Assembly (NCBI GenBank): GCA_946407325.1
Contig: CAMJNN010000008.1
Coordinates: 1 to 30,354, forward strand
DNA: 30,354 bases
Direction of reading: 5' to 3'
Source of the DNA: an uncultured Prevotellaceae bacterium
Lineage (GTDB): Bacteria; Bacteroidota; Bacteroidia; Bacteroidales; Bacteroidaceae
Positions 24,693 through 30,354 of the stretch are shown here, piece by piece (the stretch's first letter is position 1; the number at the start of each line of letters is the position of its first letter). A program made the translations under genes and the position numbers. A model generated the notes under the pieces. That model was given only the letters and a program-made list of their open reading frames with translations, was not told the DNA's origin and ran no database searches.

Positions 24693-25309
24693 TATTTCTC
24701 AATTAAAACGATTGAATTTTTGCAACCAGGAACAGAGCCCTTTACCAAGAGCAAATTGTGTTCCGCAATTACCTTTAATATTTGCAAGTTCTGAACCGTT
24801 ACACGGTTGCCACCCATCTGACCAGCCATACGCATACCCTTGAACACCTTTGCAGGATAAGAGCAAGCACCGATTGAACCTGGCTTACGGCCACGGTTGT
24901 GCTGACCATGTGTCTGCTGACCTACGCCACCAAAGTGATGTCTCTTCACAACGCCCTGGAAGCCCTTACCTTTAGAGGTTCCAATAACGTCAACGAAAGC
25001 AGCGTCATAAAACAGCTCCACGTTTACAGTATCACCCAAATTCAATTGGGTATCAAAATTCTTGAACTCAGCCAAGTGTCTCTTTGGTGTTACACCAGCC
25101 TTCTTGAAGTGACCCATCATCTGCTTGGTGGTGTTCTTCTCCTTCTTCTCCTGGAAGCCGAGCTGAACAGCCTCATAGCCATCGGTCTCAACAGTCTTAA
25201 CCTGAGTAACAACACAAGGACCTGCTTCGATAACAGTGCATGGTACATTCTTACCATCGGCACTGAACACGGATGTCATTCCGATTTTCTTTCCTAATAA
25301 TCCTGGCAT
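24692..25309 (-). CDS. rplC: Ribosomal protein uL3
   Basis: 205 aa: [20 protein letters not shown], then [20 protein letters not shown] and [20 protein letters not shown], with the His/Gly-rich tip that approaches the peptidyl-transferase centre ([20 protein letters not shown]). The conserved Gln for methylation lies in THGQHN. It follows rpsJ by 19 nt and overlaps rplD by one base. Confidence 0.98.
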   Translation of the reverse strand: MPGLLGKKIGMTSVFSADGKNVPCTVIEAGPCVVTQVKTVETDGYEAVQLGFQEKKEKNTTKQMMGHFKKAGVTPKRHLAEFKNFDTQLNLGDTVNVELFYDAAFVDVIGTSKGKGFQGVVKRHHFGGVGQQTHGQHNRGRKPGSIGACSYPAKVFKGMRMAGQMGGNRVTVQNLQILKVIAEHNLLLVKGSVPGCKNSIVLIEK

Positions 25310-25328
25310 TTCACTTAATAATTAAAAA

Positions 25329-25634
25329 TTACACTTTGATTTCTACTTCTACACCGCTAGGCAACTCCAGCTTCATCAATTCATCGATAGTCTTAGCTGT
25401 TGAGCTGTAAATATCGATCAGACGCTTGTAAGAAGAGAGCTCGAATTGTTCGCGAGCCTTCTTGTTTACGAAGGTTGAACGGTTAACTGTGAAAATCTTC
25501 TTGTGTGTTGGCAATGGAATAGGACCACTGACAATAGCTCCAGTTGACTTTACAGTCTTTACGATGCTAGCAGCTGACTTGTCTACCAAGCTGTGATCGT
25601 AGGATTTCAGTTTGATTCTGATTTTTTGACTCAT
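25329..25634 (-). CDS. rpsJ: Ribosomal protein uS10
   Basis: 101 aa: [40 protein letters not shown] and [14 protein letters not shown]. Head protein of the small subunit; uS10 also joins NusB in antitermination. It is the first S10-block gene, 80 nt after fusA, with a stem-loop in the gap. Confidence 0.98.
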   Translation of the reverse strand: MSQKIRIKLKSYDHSLVDKSAASIVKTVKSTGAIVSGPIPLPTHKKIFTVNRSTFVNKKAREQFELSSYKRLIDIYSSTAKTIDELMKLELPSGVEVEIKV

Positions 25635-25672
25635 TTTCTTAAATTTATTAATGTTACTATTAATTTTGAAAG

Positions 25673-25704
25673 CCTTGGGTTAAGAGTCATTCACTAACCC
25701 AAGG
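25673..25704 (-). other. Stem-loop between fusA and rpsJ, possible attenuator
   Basis: A perfect 10-bp stem (CCTTGGGTTA at 25673–25682, TAACCCAAGG at 25695–25704) with a 12-nt loop sits 10 nt beyond the fusA stop. On the minus strand it is followed by CTTTCAAAATT, a poor T-tract, so partial termination, RNA processing or a 3'-end stabiliser are all possible. Confidence 0.6.
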
Positions 25705-25714
25705 TCATTCGTTC

Positions 25715-27835
25715 TTACTTCAATAAATCCACGCGGCCCCCCACTTCCTCAAGCACAGCTTTTGCGATTGAGGTAGAAACAGCTGCATGATGATCATAAC
25801 TCATGGTTGAGGTAGCACGGCCAGAAGTGATGGTACGCAACGCTGTTACATAACCAAACATTTCTGCCAGTGGCACCATAGCCTTCACGATACGGGCACC
25901 AGAGCGAGTGCTTTCCATACCCTCTACTTGACCACGACGCTTGTTCAAGTCACCAATCACATCACCCATGTACTCCTCTGGAGTTACCACATCGAGCTTC
26001 ATGATAGGCTCCATTAATACAGGACCTGCCTTTGAAGAAGCAGTCTTGTATGCCTGAATGGCGCAAATTTCGAATGACAGCTGGTCAGAGTCCACTGGAT
26101 GGAATGAACCGTCCAACAAATCTACCTTCATGGAATCCATAGGATAACCACCAAGCACGCCACTCTTCATAGCAGTTTCGAAGCCCTTCTGAACAGCTGG
26201 GATAAATTCCTTAGGAATATTACCACCCGTTACAGAGTTAACGAACTGCAAGCCACCTTGGGTGTAATCTGGGTCAACAGGACCGATATTTACAATGATA
26301 TCTGCAAACTTACCACGACCACCGCTCTGCTTCTTGTAAACCTCACGGTGATTAACAGTCTTGGTAATGGCTTCCTTGTAGTTCACCTGAGGCTTACCCT
26401 GGTTGCACTCTACCTTGAACTCACGCTTCAGACGGTCGATAATGATATCAAGGTGAAGTTCACCCATACCAGAAATCACGGTCTGACCACTCTGCTCATC
26501 GGTATGAACAGTAAAGGTAGGATCTTCTTCTGCCAGCTTAGCTAAGCCGTTAGAAAGTTTCTCCATATCCTTTTGGGTTTTTGGCTCAACTGCAATACCA
26601 ATTACAGGATCTGGGAAGTCCATAGACTCCAATACGATTGGTGCATCCTCATCACACAGAGTATCACCAGTGCGGATATCCTTCAAACCTACAGCAGCAC
26701 CGATGTCACCAGCAGAAATCTCATCTACAGGATTCTGATGGTTAGAGAACATCTGGAACAAGCGGCTGATACGTTCCTTCTTGCCAGAGCGGGTGTTGTA
26801 AGCATAAGAACCAGATACCACGCTACCTGAATAAACGCGGATGTAAGTAAGACGACCTACATAAGGATCGGTAGCGATCTTGAATGCTAATGCAGATGTC
26901 TTCTCATCCTCAGATGGCTTACGCTCTTCAATATCACCAGTTGAAGGGTTGGTACCCTCAATGTTTGGAGTATCAAGAGGTGATGGCAAGAAAGCACATA
27001 CATAGTTCAACAATGTCTGCACACCTTTATTCTTGAAAGATGAGCCGCAAGTCATTGGAACTATTGACATGCTCAGGGTTGCCTTGCGAACAGCAGCGAT
27101 CAACTCTTCTTCTGTAATGGTAGAAGGATCATCAAAGAACTTCTCCATCAAAGCGTCATCATACTCAGCTGCAGCCTCGATCAACTTAGCGCGATATTCT
27201 TCAGCTTCTTCCACCAGGTTAGCAGGAATATCCTCGGTAGAATATTCAGCGCCCATGGTTTCATCGTGCCAGAAGATGGCCTTCATCTGAATCAAGTCAA
27301 CTACACCCTTGAAATTTTCCTCTGCACCGATTGGAATCATCACAGGAACAGGGTTTGCACCCAGAACGTCCTTCATCTGACGCATTACTTCAAAGAAGTC
27401 AGCACCTGAACGATCCATCTTATTCACATAAGCGATGCGAGGAACATTGTATTTATCTGCCTGGCGCCATACGGTCTCACTTTGTGGCTCAACACCACCT
27501 ACTGCACAGTAAGTAGCTACAGCACCATCGAGCACACGCAGAGAACGTTCTACTTCAGCAGTGAAGTCAACGTGTCCCGGAGTGTCAATCAAATTAATTT
27601 TATAGGTATTGTCGTTCCATTTCCAGCGGCAAGTGGTAGCAGCAGATGTAATGGTGATACCACGCTCCTGCTCCTGAACCATCCAGTCCATGGTGGCAGC
27701 ACCATCATGAACCTCGCCAATCTTATGGGTCATACCAGTATAAAATAAGATTCGCTCAGATGTAGTAGTCTTACCAGCATCGATGTGTGCCATGATACCG
27801 ATATTTCGCGTCAAGTGTAAGTCTTGTTTTGACAT
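25715..27835 (-). CDS. fusA: Elongation factor G
   Basis: 706 aa. P-loop [12 protein letters not shown] (from residue 16), switch-[13 protein letters not shown]3 DTPGH and G4 NKMD are all intact, so this is an active translocation GTPase of the EF-G1 type. Domains II–V follow, with [18 protein letters not shown] in domain III and the tip of domain IV around [20 protein letters not shown]. No fusidic-acid resistance change can be assigned from reading alone. It follows rpsG by 34 nt; no tuf gene follows, the next gene being rpsJ. Confidence 0.98.
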   Translation of the reverse strand: MSKQDLHLTRNIGIMAHIDAGKTTTSERILFYTGMTHKIGEVHDGAATMDWMVQEQERGITITSAATTCRWKWNDNTYKINLIDTPGHVDFTAEVERSLRVLDGAVATYCAVGGVEPQSETVWRQADKYNVPRIAYVNKMDRSGADFFEVMRQMKDVLGANPVPVMIPIGAEENFKGVVDLIQMKAIFWHDETMGAEYSTEDIPANLVEEAEEYRAKLIEAAAEYDDALMEKFFDDPSTITEEELIAAVRKATLSMSIVPMTCGSSFKNKGVQTLLNYVCAFLPSPLDTPNIEGTNPSTGDIEERKPSEDEKTSALAFKIATDPYVGRLTYIRVYSGSVVSGSYAYNTRSGKKERISRLFQMFSNHQNPVDEISAGDIGAAVGLKDIRTGDTLCDEDAPIVLESMDFPDPVIGIAVEPKTQKDMEKLSNGLAKLAEEDPTFTVHTDEQSGQTVISGMGELHLDIIIDRLKREFKVECNQGKPQVNYKEAITKTVNHREVYKKQSGGRGKFADIIVNIGPVDPDYTQGGLQFVNSVTGGNIPKEFIPAVQKGFETAMKSGVLGGYPMDSMKVDLLDGSFHPVDSDQLSFEICAIQAYKTASSKAGPVLMEPIMKLDVVTPEEYMGDVIGDLNKRRGQVEGMESTRSGARIVKAMVPLAEMFGYVTALRTITSGRATSTMSYDHHAAVSTSIAKAVLEEVGGRVDLLK

Positions 27836-27869
27836 TCTTGTTATCTTAAAAACCTATTAAAAACCTATA

Positions 27870-28346
27870 TTAGAATCTGAAATGTGCAAATGCACGGTTA
27901 GCCTCAGCCATACGGTGCATATCCTCCTTACGCTTGAATGCGCCACCCTGCTCATTGTAAGCATCCATAATCTCAGCGGCCAGCTTCTCAGCCATACCCT
28001 TACCACCACGCTTACGCGCGAAGGCAATCATATTCTTCATAGAGATTGATTCTTTACGATCAGGACGGATTTCTGTAGGTACTTGGAAAGTCGCACCACC
28101 GATACGGCGTGACTTAACCTCTACTTGAGGAGTGATGTTGTCAAGAGCTTTCTTCCAGATTTCGAGAGCAGACTTCTCTTCGCTCTGCAACTTCTTACCA
28201 ACTGTTTCCAGTGCAGCATAGAAGATTTCATAAGAAGTGTTCTTCTTGCCATCATACATCAGATGGTTAACGAACTTGGAAACTTTCACATCGCCATAAA
28301 CTGGATCCGGGAGGATCTGGCGTTTCTTTGGTTTTGCTTTTCTCAT
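27870..28346 (-). CDS. rpsG: Ribosomal protein uS7
   Basis: 158 aa: [60 protein letters not shown] and the C-terminal [20 protein letters not shown]. Head-organising 16S-binding protein; in E. coli it represses the str operon by binding the rpsL–rpsG gap. Here that gap is 150 nt, the longest within the operon, and contains a short hairpin. Confidence 0.98.
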   Translation of the reverse strand: MRKAKPKKRQILPDPVYGDVKVSKFVNHLMYDGKKNTSYEIFYAALETVGKKLQSEEKSALEIWKKALDNITPQVEVKSRRIGGATFQVPTEIRPDRKESISMKNMIAFARKRGGKGMAEKLAAEIMDAYNEQGGAFKRKEDMHRMAEANRAFAHFRF

Positions 28347-28402
28347 TTTGTTTAAAACCTTTAGTTTTTTGTTCTTGGTTGTTTGCTTCTGTCTTCTTCA
28401 AC

Positions 28403-28418
28403 ATCTCCCACTGGAGAT
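28403..28418 (-). other. Short hairpin in the rpsL–rpsG gap
   Basis: ATCTCC (28403–28408) and GGAGAT (28413–28418) form a 6-bp stem with a 4-nt loop, in a 150-nt gap (28347–28496) without any ORF. The gap length is atypical for this packed operon, and in other bacteria uS7 binds here. Whether this one does is unknown. Confidence 0.35.
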
Positions 28419-28496
28419 ATTTACTCAACCTTTAATGCATCCAATAACTAAAAAACGAAATTAATACTTTTGTTTTTTAACTCTTTTAGAAGAGGT

Positions 28497-28883
28497 TTAC
28501 TTTTTCTTAGCAGCTTTAGGCCTCTTAGCACCATACTTAGAACGACGCTGAGTGCGGCTTGCAACACCTGCGGTATCCAAAGTACCACGAACGATGTGAT
28601 AGCGTACACCTGGCAGGTCCTTTACACGGCCACCACGTACCAAAACGATTGAGTGCTCCTGCAAGTTATGGCCTTCACCTGGGATATAAGAGTTCACCTC
28701 TTTACCGTTGGTCAAACGAACACGAGCTACTTTACGCATAGCTGAATTAGGCTTCTTGGGAGTAGTTGTATAAACTCTCACGCAAACGCCTCTTCTCTGA
28801 GGGCATGAATCCAATGCAGGAGACTTGCTCTTGTCAACCAGCACCTGACGGCCCTTTCTTACTAATTGCTGAATTGTAGGCAT
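28497..28883 (-). CDS. rpsL: Ribosomal protein uS12
   Basis: 128 aa: [20 protein letters not shown] (with Lys43), [20 protein letters not shown] and [17 protein letters not shown]. Both lysine positions that mutate to streptomycin resistance (PKKPNS and GRVKDLPG) are wild type. Decoding-centre protein. First gene of the superoperon, about 60 nt after its promoter's −7 box. Confidence 0.98.
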   Translation of the reverse strand: MPTIQQLVRKGRQVLVDKSKSPALDSCPQRRGVCVRVYTTTPKKPNSAMRKVARVRLTNGKEVNSYIPGEGHNLQEHSIVLVRGGRVKDLPGVRYHIVRGTLDTAGVASRTQRRSKYGAKRPKAAKKK

Positions 28884-28943
28884 TTTACTTGTTTTTTATA
28901 TATTATTATTTTAATTAAATTCAAAACTATACATTTTGGGCTG

Positions 28944-28973
28944 CAAAGTTACAAATAATCTTTGAAACAACAA
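28944..28973 (-). promoter_or_regulatory. Main promoter of the ribosomal superoperon
   Basis: On the minus strand TTG (28971–28973), 19 nt, TAACTTTG (28944–28951). The −7 box is an exact TAnnTTTG and continues into GCAGCCC. The leader to rpsL is about 55 nt. No other strong promoter is visible for the genes that follow. Confidence 0.8.
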
Positions 28974-29109
28974 TGCCGTTTTCTTAAATATTTTTAAAAA
29001 TATCGCAAAAGGGGCGTTTCTCATGCTTATATATATAAATAAGGTGTGTCATTGGCACTCCAGTAGAGGCCAGCAACCAGTATGAACAAATACAAATAAG
29101 GTTTAGATT

Positions 29110-29260
29110 TTTGCCCCCCCTCATCCCCAATAAGGGAATAGTCTGTTCCCTCCAGGGGAACTGCCTGTTCCCCCCGTAGGAACAGGTAGTTCCCTACGGG
29201 GGAACAATCCACAACACATAAAGAAACGAGCTGCTCCCTACGGGGGAACAGCTCGTTATC
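29110..29260. repeat. Cluster of GTTCCC/GGGAAC palindromes
   Basis: Between the rpsL promoter and rpmH, related short palindromes occur in a row: TTCCC-TCCA-GGGGAA near 29146–29160, CCTGTTCC-N7-GGAACAGG near 29164–29186, GTTCCCTACGGGGGAAC near 29189–29205, and a larger one at 29225–29257. The 16-mer TCCCTACGGGGGAACA occurs twice exactly. The last unit probably doubles as the rpmH terminator. The remainder of the 28884–29279 gap contains only the rpsL promoter; I see no gene in it. Confidence 0.7.
29225..29257 (-). terminator. Terminator of rpmH, made from a repeat unit
   Basis: A stem of up to 14 bp with one C·A mismatch (29225–29238 with 29244–29257) and a 5-nt loop is followed on the minus strand by TTCTTTATG. 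It lies 23 nt beyond the rpmH stop. It shares the palindrome core of the neighbouring repeats. Confidence 0.65.
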
Positions 29261-29279
29261 TTATAGCTGACGGTGTGGC

Positions 29280-29441
29280 TTATGCCTTCACGCCATTGTA
29301 CTCGTCAGAAACAGTCAGTTTCTTGCGACCCTTAGCACGTCTTGAAGCCAGCACTCTGCGACCATTAGCGGTTGCCATTCTTTCACGGAAACCGTGCTTG
29401 TTCTTTCTCTTCCTGTTAGAAGGTTGGAATGTTCTTTTCAT
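29280..29441 (-). CDS. rpmH: Ribosomal protein bL34
   Basis: 53 codons from ATG at 29441 to TAA at 29280: [40 protein letters not shown] and [13 protein letters not shown]. The core is full-length bL34; the last ~8 residues extend beyond the ~46-aa E. coli protein, as is usual in Bacteroidetes. It is not next to dnaA/rnpA here, but transcribed away from efp with its own promoter. Confidence 0.97.
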   Translation of the reverse strand: MKRTFQPSNRKRKNKHGFRERMATANGRRVLASRRAKGRKKLTVSDEYNGVKA

Positions 29442-29486
29442 TGCTCAATATATTTTTACGTTATTATTTTAATCACAATCGGGCTG

Positions 29487-29517
29487 CAAAATTAGATACT
29501 TTTTCTAAAATAAGCAA
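29487..29517 (-). promoter_or_regulatory. Promoter of rpmH
   Basis: On the minus strand TTG (29515–29517), 20 nt, TAATTTTG (29487–29494), an exact −7 consensus. Like the rpsL promoter it continues into GCAGCCC. The leader is about 40 nt. Confidence 0.75.
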
Positions 29518-29544
29518 GAGATAATTCTTTTTATATCGAAACTT

Positions 29545-29576
29545 TTTGTGTTTTTTATCAATTTCAGCTATCTTTG
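29545..29576 (+). promoter_or_regulatory. Promoter of efp
   Basis: TTTG (29545–29548), 20 nt, TATCTTTG (29569–29576), exact consensus. Transcription should begin near 29582, giving a leader of about 45 nt without a Shine–Dalgarno. It diverges from the rpmH promoter with only about 30 nt between the −33 boxes. Confidence 0.8.
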
Positions 29577-29625
29577 CAACGCAAAAATGAGTAAAATCGA
29601 ATAAAAACTATAAAAACAAACGAGT

Positions 29626-30195
29626 ATGATTAATGCCCAAGACATTAAAATCGGTACCGCTATCCGCATGGATGGCAAATTGTATTTCTGCATTGACTTC
29701 CTGCATGTAAAGCCAGGTAAGGGTAACACATTCATGCGCACCAAACTGAAAGACGTGGTGAGTGGCTATGTATTAGAGCGCCGTTTCAACATCGGTGAGA
29801 AGTTGGAAGATGTACGCGTAGAGCGTCGTCCATATCAATATCTCTATAAGGAAGGTGAAGATTTTATCTTCATGAATCAGGAAACTTACGACCAGCTGCC
29901 TATCGCCAAGGAAATTATCAATGGCGTTGACTTCCTGTTGGAAGGTATGGTAGTGGATGTGGTTTCTGACGCATCGACAGAGACTATCCTCTATGCTGAC
30001 GTTCCTGTTAAGGTTCAAATGAAGATTACTTACACAGAACCAGGACTGAAGGGCGATACAGCTACCAACACACTGAAGCCTGCTACCGTTGAGAGCGGTG
30101 CTGAAGTTCGCGTACCTCTGTTCATCAACGAAGGAGATACGATTGAGATCGACACACGTGACGGTTCTTATGTAAGTCGTGTTACCAGCAAGTAA
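29626..30195 (+). CDS. efp: Translation elongation factor P
   Basis: 189 aa. KOW-like N-terminal domain with FLHVKPGKGNTFMRTKLK, in which Lys32 (PGKGN) occupies the position that is post-translationally modified in many bacteria; middle OB domain to about 125; C-terminal OB domain ending INEGDTIEIDTRDGSYVSRV. Relieves ribosomes stalled on proline runs. The window does not show a modification gene (epmA/epmB, earP), so the modification type is unknown. It is single-gene, with its own promoter and a terminator after the stop. Confidence 0.98.
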   Translation: MINAQDIKIGTAIRMDGKLYFCIDFLHVKPGKGNTFMRTKLKDVVSGYVLERRFNIGEKLEDVRVERRPYQYLYKEGEDFIFMNQETYDQLPIAKEIINGVDFLLEGMVVDVVSDASTETILYADVPVKVQMKITYTEPGLKGDTATNTLKPATVESGAEVRVPLFINEGDTIEIDTRDGSYVSRVTSK

Positions 30196-30213
30196 TATGC
30201 AGAACTAAAACAT

Positions 30214-30260
30214 CAAGACTGCTCCCCTTGTTTCGTACAGAGGAGCAGTCTTGTTATCTT
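30214..30260 (+). terminator. Terminator of efp
   Basis: A perfect 12-bp stem (CAAGACTGCTCC at 30214–30225, GGAGCAGTCTTG at 30242–30253) with a 16-nt loop is followed by TTATCTT. It begins 19 nt after the efp stop. Confidence 0.8.
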
Positions 30261-30276
30261 AGAAAGCTACAAAGGC

Positions 30277-30354
30277 ATGAGGTTCTCTATTATTGTTCCT
30301 GTTTTCAATCGTCCGGATGAAGTGGACGAATTGCTACAAAGTCTTTCAGAACAA
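30277..30354 (+). CDS. Family 2 glycosyltransferase, N-terminal fragment
   Basis: Twenty-six codons run from ATG to the window edge: MRFSIIVPVFNRPDEVDELL then QSLSEQ. SIIVPVFNR is the first strand and nucleotide-sugar-binding loop of GT-A fold, family 2 glycosyltransferases. The gene is cut by the window edge, so substrate and full length cannot be judged. It lies after the efp terminator, and no clear promoter is visible in the ~20 nt before it. Confidence 0.8.
   Translation, partial: MRFSIIVPVFNRPDEVDELLQSLSEQ

Noticed and set aside
29027..29212. 61-codon minus-strand ORF between rpmH and rpsL
   Set aside because: It runs through the palindromic repeats; the apparent protein is a translation of repeat DNA.
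1..30354. CRISPR arrays, tRNA or rRNA genes, insertion sequences, attachment sites
   Set aside because: I looked for regular spaced repeats, tRNA-like cloverleaf sequences, transposase motifs and long terminal inverted repeats and saw none; a few could escape reading by eye.

Overview
The window looks like a chromosomal segment of a Bacteroidales bacterium, most likely a Prevotellaceae member. Three things point there: the fused str–S10–spc–alpha ribosomal order with fusA directly before rpsJ and no tuf; promoters of the Bacteroidetes type (TTTG, 18–20 nt, TAnnTTTG) with almost no Shine–Dalgarno sequences; and lineage families (a smalltalk-type small protein, a DUF6563-like protein, DUF1080). 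The genus is inferred; no 16S gene is present.

Layout. (1) 1–260: a 38-aa smalltalk-like protein and two hairpins. (2) 260–3444, minus strand: a tight four-gene cassette of a WYL regulator, two different uracil-DNA-glycosylase-fold proteins and an unrecognised coiled-coil protein. It is the best candidate for an undescribed, probably defence-related, system. (3) 3500–4620: an A+T-rich accessory stretch with a DUF6575-like gene behind a textbook promoter, a probably frameshifted partner ORF and a possible DinD remnant. (4) 4640–4970, minus strand: two tandem ORF-free promoter–terminator units, candidate small RNAs. (5) 5019–7183, minus: a secreted DUF1080 glycoside-active protein and a Tat-signal Gfo/Idh/MocA oxidoreductase. 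(6) 7248–11577, minus: an overlapping four-gene operon (DUF6563-like protein, two SGNH hydrolases, MBOAT acyltransferase) that resembles alginate-type O-acetylation machinery.

(7) 11660–28973, minus: one ribosomal superoperon, rpsL–rpsG–fusA–rpsJ–rplCDWB–rpsS–rplV–rpsC–rplP–rpmC–rpsQ–rplNXE–rpsN–rpsH–rplFR–rpsE–rpmD–rplO–secY–infA–rpmJ–rpsMKD–rpoA–rplQ, with a promoter before rpsL and a strong terminator after rplQ. The small genes rpmD and rpmJ are included; map is not between secY and infA. Three genes (rplW, rplF, rpmD) carry AGGAGG Shine–Dalgarno sites, unusual for this phylum. A 10-bp stem-loop separates fusA from rpsJ. (8) 29100–29260: a cluster of related GTTCCC/GGGAAC palindromes, the last probably serving as the rpmH terminator. 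(9) 29280–30354: rpmH (minus) and efp (plus) diverge from back-to-back promoters; efp ends in a terminator, followed by the first 26 codons of a family-2 glycosyltransferase.

The ribosomal part is ordinary housekeeping DNA. The accessory interest lies in the left 11 kb. All functional statements come from reading motifs; no database search was run.
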